From Setophaga petechia (Eukaryota; Chordata; Aves; Passeriformes; Parulidae): a DNA stretch of 64,000 nt. Below the pieces are notes generated by a model, which did no database searches, was not told where the DNA came from, and saw only the letters and a program-made list of their open reading frames with translations. The stretch lies in contig JANCRA010000014.1 of NCBI GenBank assembly GCA_024362935.1, positions 15,364,258 to 15,428,257 of the forward strand, written 5' to 3'. Below are positions 47,961 through 60,400 of this stretch, piece by piece. The translations under genes were made by a program, and so were the position numbers. Position 1 is the first letter of the stretch, and each line of letters opens with the position of its first letter.

Positions 47961-49200
47961 TCAGCAGAGCTGTAGTCTCCCTTCCAGCCTGGAGTTTACA
48001 TACAACAATTCCAAATAAAAGGAGGATGATTTTTTTTTCCTTTGACATTGTGTTTGGGATTTTTTTTTTCTGTCTTTTTTTTTTTTTCTTGGTGAATTCA
48101 CTCCCTCAGAGAAAAGCTCCATTATCATCAAACAGAGACCCATTAGGGGCACCTTGGAAATTTGGACCCTTTTACTAGAATCAGGGCTTAAATAGCACTT
48201 TAATTTATGGCAGTTTTCTGGCTGATGGCATTTTTGCTCTCAGGTAAGGTCATCCCAATATATATCCGTTTAGAGAAAGCCAACACAAGAATCTTTTTAT
48301 GCTTTTTTATTTTCAAGTAGCCAACTACTCAGCTGCTAAAATGTAAGTCACATACAGAATGTATGCATGCTTGATTCTACACTGTTTTTTAAAGGGAAAA
48401 TGCTTTATGTGTGTGAAAAAGAGAAAAGTGAAAGAAAAAAAATGGATAAGCATGTGAATAATTAGATCAGAGATAGATGCCACCTTTTCTCAGTGTTGAA
48501 ACTGTGAGGAGAAAAAAAGTGCTACCATATAATTGACATAATTGATCTATTTTTTTCCCTTTTTTGCTGCAGTAATTTTTTATGCATGCCATTGTTGCTG
48601 TTATTATCCAAGATGTGATCTTGTGTGGTTGATAATACTGACTAGATATGAATACTGGTAAGTACCAGCCAATCACAAATCTATAGTGTCTATTTCTGCA
48701 TCACCAGGTGCTATCTCATGGGAAATATCCTCTTTTTTGGCAGGCACACAGCGCTCTGCATTATCTGTCATTTTCATTAGATTCAAGCTACAGCTGAGCC
48801 AAAAAGACTTAGTTCTAGCATATGTGCTCAAAATGGCCAAGATGAGATTGTCCAAATTCACCCTTTCAGGATTGTATTAGAAAACAACTGGAGCTAAAGC
48901 TAAAAATTAGAGCTAGCAAAGTATCTGAATTACATTTGGGAAACTGCAAACACCATAAGCTCAAAAGATTTCCAGCTTATCACAGTCATCACCTCCAAAA
49001 GCTCCAAGGAGCCTAAGTCAGCAATTTCTATGTTTTTCAACACTTCTTTTGTACAGACTAAATGTGATGATGTCAACAAAGAAGAGCAAGGACATCACAA
49101 GAAGAAAAAATCCTTCTGTTTTCCAGTGGCTCAGAAAACTACAGCTAGAAGCCACTGATTACATGCAAATGCCATATTTAATAGGTCAATGTTATTATAT
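47961..49200. other. Anonymous non-coding stretch with T-rich tracts
   Basis: T-rich runs lie at about 48029-48090. The rest is AT-rich with short frames only. No gene or repeat family is recognised. Confidence 0.5.
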
Positions 49201-49530
49201 TCTGAGTCAGCACTAATATATTAGTTGGGACTGTTGTTTATTAATAATTCTGTAGCTAAACTATATGAAATGGGACCACGAGCCTTTCTTCAATTACAAT
49301 AAAATAGTAATACTGTATCCTCCATCTAATGAGGACAGGCTTAATTGGGATGGTTGCTTTATTAAGATACCTCCCAGGAAACTAATTTGGTATAATGTTA
49401 GTGAATAGCTGTGACTGCTGTTTAATTGGGATGGTACTAACAAAAACTCTGCTTAATGGGGATACATTTGGTCAGTACCAAGGGGTTAAGTGATACTTAA
49501 CTTGGTGTTAAATGGGTGTGAAATTCTCAG
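49201..49530. repeat. Family of short degenerate repeats, possible ancient DNA-transposon remnant
   Basis: A core of the type TTAATtGGGAtggt recurs in the same orientation at 49221-49233 (ttagttgggactg), 49326-49336 (ctaatgaggac), 49341-49355 (ttaattgggatggtt), 49422-49436 (ttaattgggatggta), 49453-49465 (ttaatggggatac) and 49508-49516 (ttaaatggg). Spacing is irregular. Multi-copy subterminal repeats of this kind occur in some ancient DNA transposons, and the wording loosely recalls pogo/Tigger-type ends, but I cannot name the family. A cluster of sites for one DNA-binding protein is an alternative. Confidence 0.4.
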
Positions 49531-52500
49531 TTTTGTTCTTTTAATGAAGACATAGCTAACTAGGGGTCAGGCAAGTAAAACAGGCAGGAAAATAGAATTC
49601 TATCACTATCATTTTTGTCCTCTCATTTCATTGCAAGATCTTTCAAAATGGCAAATGACTCCTTGATAGCATTCACTCAGTTCCTCGGATATAATCTTCA
49701 TATTCTGTTAAAATTTATTAGCCTCTGACTTTCAACCTAGTACATTTTCACTGAAAGAAGATTTCACATGACTGAATTCATGTGATTTCATCTTGCATTT
49801 AGGAAGCATTTCTGGGTGGTCACTTAGCCAAGGGCTATGGAGCAGCCTTTACCCCACTTAAATCTGTTTTAGTTCCATGAGCAGAAGTATGAGTCTTCTG
49901 CTGCTCCTATTCAAAGAGATGGAACTGGCAGGAAGGCTCGAAATGAAAATCAAAAGCCATACCCATGTCAGTCCCCCCATCCATATGCATGAGAAAATGT
50001 ATTTGTAGTAAAGTTCAATCTCCTGTAACAAGCAAATAGCTTACACAGACCTTCCTCCTGCATGTAAGCCCTTTACTCAGGGAACCAGGGAAGCAGAAAC
50101 AGTAACTTGATCTGAGTGATCAACACATATATAGGAAGTTTCCAATAGCACTGCACCTGCCAGTATCTGTGGTACATATTAGCTAATAAATGTTTTATAT
50201 CAAGAAGTTTTGGTCTATGGAATGTAAACCCTTAATTATGAGCTCTACACCACATCTAAAACATTTATCAACCAATATTGAATAGCAAACATCTGTAAAA
50301 ATCAATCTCTTTTTGTGGCTCATTTGCAAACCAAGGAAGAACTAAATTGTGCATAATAAGCACAAAAATGATCAGAAGATCTGCAGAACTGGCATAAAAA
50401 GATAAAAGGATATCCCATTATGGGACTACTGCATATCTTTACCCACAACTAGAATTCAGGGTTTATTGGTGACAGGAAATGAACCTGTTGGCATTTAACA
50501 AAAGTATTCACAAGAAATCAAGTTGAAGTCTGTGTTTTAAAATCAAACTTGAAGTAGGAGTCCAAAACAGATTTTTGGTCATTGTTAAATTTAGTGTTGC
50601 CTGAGATGTTGTTTAATTTACTCTTATTGTACAGTCTCTCTATTTGGACTGGGGGGCTTTGGGGGTTTGGGGATCACATGATACTTTCTTTATAACATTA
50701 AATAAATAATCAAATACCTTTAAGCTACTGGAGTTCAAATCAAGGCCTTCACTATAATCTGCTAAATAAGAAAAATACAGAAACTGTCTTATATTTTGAA
50801 CTAATTCATTGGCATGAGAATAGAACAAAGATGAGTGACTCTCAAAACACTAAAGAGAAGCAATTTAGAAATAAACTTTCATACAGTCTTTCAGCAAGCA
50901 AGTCTAAAGTTACCCAGTATGTAAACTGCCTTATTAAAAGAAGAATTATGGTTTTTTCAGCAATCAGTTAAATTACATTGAAATATGTCAATAGAGAAAT
51001 TTGGTAGTTGTGCATAGGAAAAGCCCTTTAGAGAAGGGACTGAGGTGTGACATGAAAACTGAAAAACATTCATGAGCTGAGAAGGTATCAAAGTGCACAG
51101 GATCTATTAGTTCTGCAATAAACTAACAGCTTCACCAGTGTGAAGATGCTGACAACATTCTAAGATTGCATTTGGCCTTTTTGTCACATAACTGCTCTTC
51201 CATTCTCATAATGGGCACATTGAAAAAGGAGAGTTTTATGCAACTTCTCTTTTGAAAGGAGCCAGAAAATTCTGATGAGAAACACTCCTAACCAGCTCTG
51301 AGGAGTATGATATAGGAAGCTTATTCACCATTTCTGATATAGGAAGCTTATTCACCATTTCTGTGGTGACTTTTAAAAAATAGTTCTTTCCATTGTACAT
51401 CTCATTGCAGTAGGGTGAACTCAGTTTTGACCAGAAAAATCATCATGCAAAATTCTAACTCAAGATAAGTAGGAACTGGAGGGAACTTCAGGAATACAAT
51501 TTGGCCCTAAAAACATCTGTGCTTACATCTTTTCTGGGATTTTTTGGTAAAAACTCTTAAAACTGAGGCTCCTGGCTCAGCCTTTCATTGGGCAATGGTG
51601 CCAAGAGAAAAAGTTGAAGGACATGAAATCCTCAGCAGGGCAGGGCAGGTACAGGTGATACACCAGAGGGTTCCTGGTGATGGGCAAACTTAGAGATTAT
51701 CCCAGACAACAACCAGAGCATTGATGGTCAGATGACCACCAGGACTGATGTTCAGCAATAATAATAATATTATTGTGAATAACTTCACTGATTGGAGCAC
51801 AATTGTGGCTTTGAGGGCACAAGGAAGAGAACGGACCATACCTTGAGAAATCAATTTGTATTTCTCCTGTGGGGACAAATGAGCATTTTGCTGCAGCAAA
51901 TCTGGAATGCTAATAAAGGCTTAGAAAGGCTCTGGAAGAGGTAAAATACTGCCTTGATTTTGAATAATGGGAGAATATGGTTTGTAATTGGTCTGGGTCT
52001 TCAAAATTTCCTTACAGTCATTGTTGGCTAAATACTTTTTTCCCAGCTTTGTTAGCCAGGATTCTCAGTGTCCTATGATCTGTGGCTGATGAAGGTAGTT
52101 AGGGGAAAACATTAAAATGGCAATTTGTGTCTGAACAATTGTTGCAAAAATTAACAAAACACTGAAATATTATGCAATAGGATCTTTGAAAACTTCCCAC
52201 ATTAAACTGTGGCCATTACCTACACTGCAACTTGAACTTTGAAGAGCTTTGTATGCTATCAAGTCTTGGGGGTATCATACTGTTTTAAAAAACATACCTC
52301 ATATTTTTAATGCAAATATGTACAATGAAACTACAGATAAAGCAAAAGTAACCAAGCAAAATTAACAGGCAAATTCATTGAAGCTTATATTCCATATCAA
52401 TTTAAATATCAGGTGCTGAATGGGACTGGGTTTTACACAATACATAGAGAACCAATAAAACTCCATTTTTTTCTTTTTTCTTAGTGCTGTATGTAATCCC

Positions 52501-52800
52501 TAGAAAACCACCAACAGCTAATGCAAAAACAAAAGCCCACTGCAGACCTGTGTGCTTTTTGCTTCTCTGAAACTAAACAAATTCTCCATTCTGCTGGGGT
52601 TAAGGGTTGGTGGTCTCATTTGATCCACAGTGAGCAGTGAGCAGCACGACGTGGCTGGTGAGGCTTTGGCACAATTCAGGGTGATTGGCAGCACTGGCTC
52701 AGGAGAGGCCCAAGGCTGGATGATGAAGTAACTTCCATTATAGAGTACAGACAAGGTCAGCTGCATGCAGAGAACAGCAGCAACAAGTCCTGGTCCCCAA
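49531..52800. other. Anonymous non-coding stretch
   Basis: AT-rich DNA with no supported gene. It contains the perfect 27-bp duplication at 51309-51362 and a small AAT-rich palindrome near 51755-51774. Frames are short and domainless, including minus 52518-52814. Confidence 0.5.
51309..51362. repeat. Perfect 27-bp tandem duplication
   Basis: The 27-base unit starting 'gatataggaagcttattcac' at 51309 is repeated identically from 51336 to 51362. There are only two copies and no divergence, so the event is probably recent. Confidence 0.97.
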
Positions 52801-55800
52801 AGCCTTTGTCCCACTCAATGTATGCTTTTGTATTTTGCTGATATGCTTTAACCAAAGAAATGTTTTTCAGCTTTTAACTGCTATGTGCACGGAGGTTGTC
52901 AAAACTGTGGGGAAAATTACATCCCATGTACAAGTTAAAAAACAACTGTGCTTATCTACTGCATCTAAAATAATCTGTCATAGATGTTTTTGCAATACTC
53001 TAGATAGAATGATTGATTTTAGAGAAGTTGTTTGGACTGTGTCTCTCAGGAAAGCTGTCCATAGAGCAGTAACTAAGAATAACAGTTGTGTTTTAAGAGT
53101 TATGCCCAGGTTTGAGAGGCCCACCTGCAGAGCAGCTCAGAGTCCACGAGCTTGCCAACAGAAATGGGGCTGCTTAGAGCTGGAATGGAGCATTTGACAG
53201 CACTGTCCAAGCTGAATTTTTCCAATGAAAATCAGAATTACAGTAAAACAATCCTGAAAATCCAATATGAAGTTAGAGTTTGTAGGAATGTTCATAGGAC
53301 CAACTTAAATACTGAGAAAGACATTGATGCCACAGCCTGGATTTTATTACCCAATAGCTCACAGGACAAAGCCATTTAATAAACTGAAATTCAGCTTATG
53401 CAAGTGGGCAAGTTACAGTTCTCAATCCTTGCTATAATCCTTGTGCTTTGGTACCTTTGCTTTCCCTGAGTCTATGCAGGAGCAAAGCCTCTGCTAAGAC
53501 AAAGCAGCCAGGAAAAGCCTGCAGAAAAGCTCATGGAAGTCAGCTTTCCCAACATGCCCCTACCAGAGCTCTCTTCAGATTCTTTGTTAACCATATTGAA
53601 TTGTTTCCTTCTCCTACCTGGAGAAACAAAGGCCCTGCTGCCTGGAACTTTGAGTTATTAATTACAGTCCATTTTCTTCTTGGCCAAGGTCTGATCCCAA
53701 GGTCACCAGGGAGCACTGACAATATTCCACACTGTGTATTTAGCAGTCCACCTAATCCCTTTCTTTCCTTCCTTCTGTATGTGCAGCCATCTCTCATTTG
53801 CATGCTGTCAGACAGTACAGCTTGTGGGGGGAAAGCAAAATGTACAGTAGACAATGTACCAAATTTCTTTCAAATCACAGGCAACAAAACCCCCCAAACT
53901 ACATTCTTAAGTTAAGAAAGAATTCACCTTGCTGGAGCCTCCTGATGGTCCTGACAGATTATTCCCATTATATACGTCTATTTACTTTGCTAATCAATTA
54001 AAACACTGAAGTTAACATATGCCATATTAAGTGGTACATATGCTATGAAACAGTTTGTTAAAAAAAAAAAGAAAAAAGAAAAAAGCAGAAATACTTTTGT
54101 GAACTTCTGTTCCCATCTGATGTTTTAAAACAGTCTTGAAAAATTATCATTTTCTAGCCCAAACACAAAAGCATTTCTCCCACCCTCTGCTGTGGCAGCT
54201 GAAGTTAATGAAGGAGACCTTAGGGGAGAAGAGAAGCAAATGAAAAAATCTCCTCTCTGACATGATATTGGCCATCAAATCTTGTAGAAATGTCTTAAAA
54301 AATGTTTAGGGTTAAGCAAAGACAAATTGTCTCAGAAATGAAACATCTTGTCTTTAGGCAATAAAATTTGGCTGTGACAATCTCCTGATGACAGAACTCA
54401 CTTCTGAAGCTCCTGTGTGACACCATTCCAGCAAGACTGGCCATCCAAGGAGAGAACCATCCCAGCTGTGGTGCCTGGCACATAATGCCCCCTTTGGGGG
54501 TGGATTGCTCAGGATTGGTCACACAGATGAAAATAAGGGAAAATGGGAGGGGGGGAAAGTGGGGTTCCCCTGCTTGAAAAGAAGTGGTAAAAAGGAAAAC
54601 CAAGAGTGATTGGTGGTGAGGCTCAGGTTTCCAGGCCTTCCCAGATGGGACTGACAAGCAAACTGAGTGTGAATGCACACCAGCTCTCTCCCAGCAGCCC
54701 TGAGCATCCAGAGCATGGATGAACACATGCAAAGCCAGCCTTCCTTGAGTCTCCTTCCTGCCTCACTTCCAACACCCACACACCAATCCCACTGTTTCTC
54801 CGGCTGGATTCTTTGTGATTACCTGTTTAGTAAACAGCTACACACAGGCCTTGAACTAGACCAGGGATATCAGAACCTAAAATATTTAAAGAGCATTTTT
54901 TAAGAGTAAATGTTCTAGTGTGGTTAAACAGCACTCCTGAAGCGCCCCAGGCTTCACACATCATTCTGATGAGGTCATGTCACATTCTGATACTGACATG
55001 TCAGGCTTAGGAGGTTTAGACAGGTACAGTTAAATCACATTGCAGCATTGAACTTCCACTTCTAAAAATTTTATCTTGCTTGTACAGCGAGTCAGGATGG
55101 CTGGCTTTGCAAACCTGGCTGGCCAAAAAAATAAAAAAGAGGGAGGGTGGCTTACCAGGTCTGATAAAAAATAAAATGAGAGGGGGTGGGCGGTGGAGAA
55201 GACCTAAATTGCTCTCTACTCCTTCTGTAGGCTTGTGTATCCCTGTGTGGAGAAAGAGGGGGGCAGCAGGAGCAGAATTAACTGCTCTGAGGAACAGCTG
55301 CTCATCCCTTGCCAACACACCCATTTCAATTTGGAGTTCCAGGCTGTCACAGACCACTAGGCTCACAGGCTGTTCCTTTCATTGGTGGAGACAGTTCCCA
55401 TTGCTGGATAAATCCAACTTCAAACCACCTATGCAGCCATGCTGACCAGATCAAATTTGAAGTTTTAGTGCACGGCAGGCACCAGCAGACTCAATTAAGG
55501 TGAGCTGCTAAGCTAAATTTGCCCTGCCACCCCCTGGCAGCAAAAAGTTCTCCCTCTCACAAATTTCCCCTGTCAAAAAGCAACACAAAAAGCCTTTCAC
55601 AGGCTCCTGGATGCCAGGCAGGGGTAACCAGTGAGGAGAGCTGCAGGGATTCATGCAGTGCTATTAGCCTGAACTGCAAACCAAGACATCCAATGATAAA
55701 AATCTGTTATTCTGCTGTGAGAAGTAGAAGAATGTGTGTAACACCTCTTCTTCCTCACATTCCACCTCAAAATACCACAGGAAAGAAGAGCGAGCCGGGG

Positions 55801-57380
55801 CATGGATGGGGATGTGAGCTGAGGATGCATTTGGAGTACAGTAGCAAGGACCACACGCTGTCCAAATCCTGCTCTGCAGCATTTCATCTTGTGCTGATGA
55901 ATTTTGCTCTATCCAGCAGCAGCCAGTTACAAACAGAACCGGATGCTCTGGCCAAGACTGATGTCAGATATTCCTGTATCTTTGTTTCCCATCTCCAGTG
56001 GACACCCTCTATTACAAAATCTGCTGGAAATATTTCCTGGCAACATCAGAATCTGTAGTTATTGGGAAACAAGATATAGTCTGCTGTGCTAGAGGGAAGT
56101 GCTAGCAGTACTGGACCTCTTTTTCAAGAACTTCTGAACTAAACCAAAAATACAAAAAGCCTGAGGAACCTCCAAGTGAATTAAAATAATGCAGCTTGTG
56201 GAATAAAACTTGCTTGAAACAGTTGGACTTCCTTTCAGCCTGAAACATGATGTATTGCTAATTCTTTAAATCAAGTCTTGGACAATAATGCCCAGGTGTT
56301 TTTCAATCTGAGGGAATATCTGACCATCTTAGCAACAGAAATATATAAAGTTGTTTTCCAAATCACAGGAATTTTCACCATCAACATAACTAAGATCAGA
56401 ATATAGACATGACTGAGTTGGGGAAGGTGTTCTAGAGGGTGAGAGCATTCCAGCCACAATGTCCAGCTGATCCCTGTGATACAACACCTCCCCCAGGAGC
56501 TCTCTAGCCCAGGTGTTATCAGTGGGAGTTAAGTCACTTGGTTGAGGTTCTCTCTGGGAAAATTTTCCTCTTTTTGCTGTTCAAAGTTTCCTCTGAACAT
56601 GCATTCTTTAGTCTCTACTTTTTCTTTTCTCTAGCTCTGTATCACTTTCCCAGCTCTCCTTCCAAAAACCAACAGTTTGCCAAAGGTGATGATGGGCAAG
56701 ACTCCCCTCAACACAATTGCTTACCAGGGTCAATTAAATAACTGTTAATGAAGAGCTCCTTCTCCAAATAAAGCACCTTGGCGGAAGGGAAATTGGAAGA
56801 AAAAAGCCAAACAAACAAAAAAATTACACTGCAGATTTAAAGTTTTCTGAGAGGAAAGGAAAAAAAAAGCCACTTCAGATGTTTTGATCATTGTTCTGAT
56901 AGTAAGTGTTTTAGTAGAGGTTTTGTAGAACCTGAAGTATTTCAGTTTGCTGAACCTGGGCCTTATTCCTTAATATTAATTTATTTCATACTTCTCTTTT
57001 CACCTGTGGTTCCAAAAATAAAGAGATTGTTTAGCTCCACATAAAATAAAAATATACAAAAATTGTTCTGCCTAAGAAATTTGTTTGCTTTTGGTTTGGT
57101 TGGTTTTGTTTGTTTTTTTCTGAAATCATGTTCTCTGAGTCAGGTCTGGCCAGAAGGAGACACAAGTTCCACATTCCTTCAGGGCTGAAATGAAAGTCTT
57201 GGAAGACCAAAAGTCCTAGGGGCAAAATCTTAAACCATTCAATTGGACTGTTTTCCATGAATTTCCATTAATTTTCCATGAAATACTTTCCTCCCTTTAA
57301 ACCAAAATTTAAACTCTGTGCGTTTCAGGCACATGACCCCTTTGAGGTGGCAAGGTCTGTGGTTTAGTACTTTCACAACT
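52801..57380. other. Anonymous non-coding stretch
   Basis: No gene was recognised. The longest frames (plus 55519-56058, 179 codons; plus 53448-53915, 155 codons; minus 54295-54732, 145 codons) lack recognisable domains and overlap frames on the opposite strand. A-rich simple sequence occurs at 54060-54084. GC-richer patches lie near 54400-54790 and 55150-55290. Confidence 0.5.
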
Positions 57381-57382
57381 GT

Positions 57383-57407
57383 AATTTCTGTAAGGTTTAC
57401 AGAAATT
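57383..57407. repeat. Perfect 11-bp inverted repeat with 3-base loop
   Basis: AATTTCTGTAA (57383-57393) is followed by GGT and then TTACAGAAATT (57397-57407), an exact hairpin. It may be a dimeric factor site or a chance palindrome. The stem is too short for a microRNA precursor. Confidence 0.85.
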
Positions 57408-60400
57408 TCCAAAAGGTCATCTCACTGAAACTCAGCAACATGTTAAACCACAATGGAAAGTAACAAAGTTCCTGGTCTGATAACAGAACTTATTTTTTTC
57501 CTTCCTAAAGTTTCACTCAAAACATAATTCAGTCCCAGCACCCAGTTTCCTTAAGGAATTAAAGATGGCAATTTTGTGTTTCAAGGCTCAACCTCTGGTT
57601 GTTTGATGGCAATCAGAGGTCAATTCATTTTAAACTGCTTGATCATGTCATTTTACTTGACCATTTTTGCCTTAATTGCAGATCACATTGGCTGTAGCAC
57701 AGTATTCTATAAATACTTGAACAATCTGTTCAATAGAGTGATAAAGCTAAGCAATTTAAAAAATAAGTTGAGCTATGTCACCTTCTTGTCAACTAAGCTA
57801 CTAATTTAACTATATGTAGAACTTATATAATGAACTGCTATGCTGAGCACTGGGTAGAATTTCTAGTTATTGGCTTTCAGTGCTCATTAAGGTGAGAGAT
57901 GACAGGACTGGCCACGTGTTCCCATACAGCTGGATATCACTGAGCTTATAACTAACCTGGCTGGAACAGAATTAAAAACACTTATCAGCATTTAAGGAAT
58001 GGACTATTTCAGCAATAGCCTAGTCCTGCTTGCCCAAGCCCTCATGTTTTACTGTTCCTACTGTGGATGACAGTAGAGTTTTAATTATCACAAACATTTG
58101 TATATACAGTTGCTGAAATTGTTTCCTGTGCCCCAGCTCTGTCCAGGTCATGATGTCCCAAAATCTTCTTGCTGATCTCATCTCACCCTCATCCTTGTGT
58201 CCCAGGTTCTGGAGGTCACCTCTACCTCCTACACCACATCCTCATTACAAAGGTCATTTTGGAAGGACCTAAACTGCCTTCAGCTGTCCCTCCCCATCTG
58301 CCACTCTCAGCCATGAGCTGTCAGAGGAAAGGTTTCTCTTCAAACCTGAATTTCCATTGGTGTGCAAACTGACCAAGGGGAAGCACATGGCATCTCTGAA
58401 TCCAGGAACCCTGGAAGACAGTTTGCAACAGCAGGTGGTTGAAAAATCACTTTGATAGCAATTCAGTATTCTGCTTCAAAAACATCTTTCTTAGGATCCC
58501 TTCCTGGACACATTGCTGTAGCAGGTAACTCCTGAAAAAAACCCAGTCCTTTTCAACTTGGGAAAATGATGATTTAGACATCAGAGAGACTAGAACATAT
58601 CAGTATGAAACACATACACATAGAGGAATGGGCAATGTCAACCATACGTCCAGTAGCATTAACTGAACAGGTCATAGAAACCATAATTTCACAATTCAAA
58701 GCAAACAGTTCCAGAACGCTGTTTCCAGTAGATTTGTGTCTTGGAGTCTTGACTGTGGAATTTATGAAGACACAAGGCCCATCCCAGGCTTTTTCTGTGC
58801 TGGGATATTTAGCAGGACTTCCCATGTAAATGCTCTGCTCTATAAAAAGTCATGAATACCTCTAAAATGTTTCCCACTGATGAGGACTATGAGACCTGCC
58901 TCTAACTCTCTGATTACCTGGAGCTCATGGGAAATGAATGAAGTCAGAATCCATCTGTTGGCTTTTGAACCCCAGTGTCCCAGGTATTTAAGCATGGAAA
59001 GCCTCACAGAACCAATCAGGCTGTGTGACTGTGCATGGTGTGTTCCAGAAGAAACAAAGCCAAAAGATGGCCAGTTTTAGTTTAGCTTGATTATACTACC
59101 AAAGAAAAGACTTAGTATACAAATGTATTACTTGATGGAAGTCACTGTTCCCTTCTGGAGAGCTGTTGAGTTCTGTTTGCTCAGGGAAATGATATGACTT
59201 AAATTTTGATGTGTATTTCCTTTTTAAGGCATTTTATTGCTAAGAGAATACCTGTAAGTGTAAAAAGGTGCTTCTCATGTGGATTTCGAGTCATAATATC
59301 AGGACTGATGAACCTTTTATTTGCTGAGCACAGAACAGACCTTCTCAAAGCATTTGGCAGGCCACGCCAACACATCTGATGGTAACCCATACGAACATGA
59401 AAAGAGGAATATGACAATCTAGGGCACAAGAAACAAAGCCAGGGACTTGCTGCAAGCCCAAAGGCTTCAAGTTACCTAACACAGTGCTATGAAAAAGCAA
59501 ACAAGAAAAAAATAGATAAAATAAGCTTCTCAAGCCTTATTCTCATAGATTTTCCTCTAAAAGGATTCCCCATCACTGGGCATACTAAATAGCACCTTGC
59601 AACCAAGGTTTTACAGTGAAGGACCCAAAGCATGCAGAAAGTCTGTGGGAATCTAGGTATGCAGGTTTATAATCTCTACTGAAATCTTACCATCTGTGAA
59701 AATTATGGACCAGGATACATTTAAGAGGTTAAATGTAAGAAAGCCTTTCTGCCTTCTGCTTCCTTAGTCAAAATCATTTTTGTATAAGAATGAACACCTT
59801 TAGGACTGAGGAATCTTCTTAGCACACTTTGAAAATCTTGAAAAAAATCCACATGAAAATAGAAATAAGAGAACAAGTGGTTGGTTTGGGTTTAAATTCT
59901 AAAAGTGCAGACTCCTACCTGAGACACAGTTGTGAATTTTTCTATCAAAGGCAGTTAGGAACTCCCCTTCATTTTCCACCTTCCATTTTTAAAGGCTCTT
60001 TTTTTTTCTTTGCAGAAACATTCTTACAAACCCTTTCTTTCCATTCAGTTTTCAAAGTATGACATGGAGAATTTGCTGAAGCTGAGGAAGTTCTTCCACT
60101 GTTTCTTTAGTGCAGGGGGGAAAAGCTGGTTGCAGCTTGCCCTTAATTCCCTCCCTCCTACAAAAGGTTTCCTTCCTGCTCTCGACTCTCTACTGGATTT
60201 TCACAGAATTCCCAGTACTGCTGGAAAATGAACATTTTAAAAGGCCAAATCACCCCACAGCCAATAGAGCAGCAATACCCACATGTCCTGCAGGGGAACA
60301 AAGCCAGTATTTAACAGGACTTTCTCACACATCCTCCACCTCTGTGTCCCCACCAGCAGAGGAGTTTCCTGCAGCATGGGGAGGTGCACAGAGCCCAGAG

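Noticed and set aside
51755..51774. AAT-rich palindrome (8-bp arms)
   Set aside because: Pure A/T simple sequence readily gives palindromes; no further structure.
53448..53915. 155-codon plus-strand frame
   Set aside because: No recognised domain, and an opposite-strand frame (53540-53854) overlaps it; consistent with chance.
55519..56058. 179-codon open frame on the plus strand
   Set aside because: No domain or family recognised; overlapping frames exist on the other strand; single-exon context in apparently non-coding DNA.
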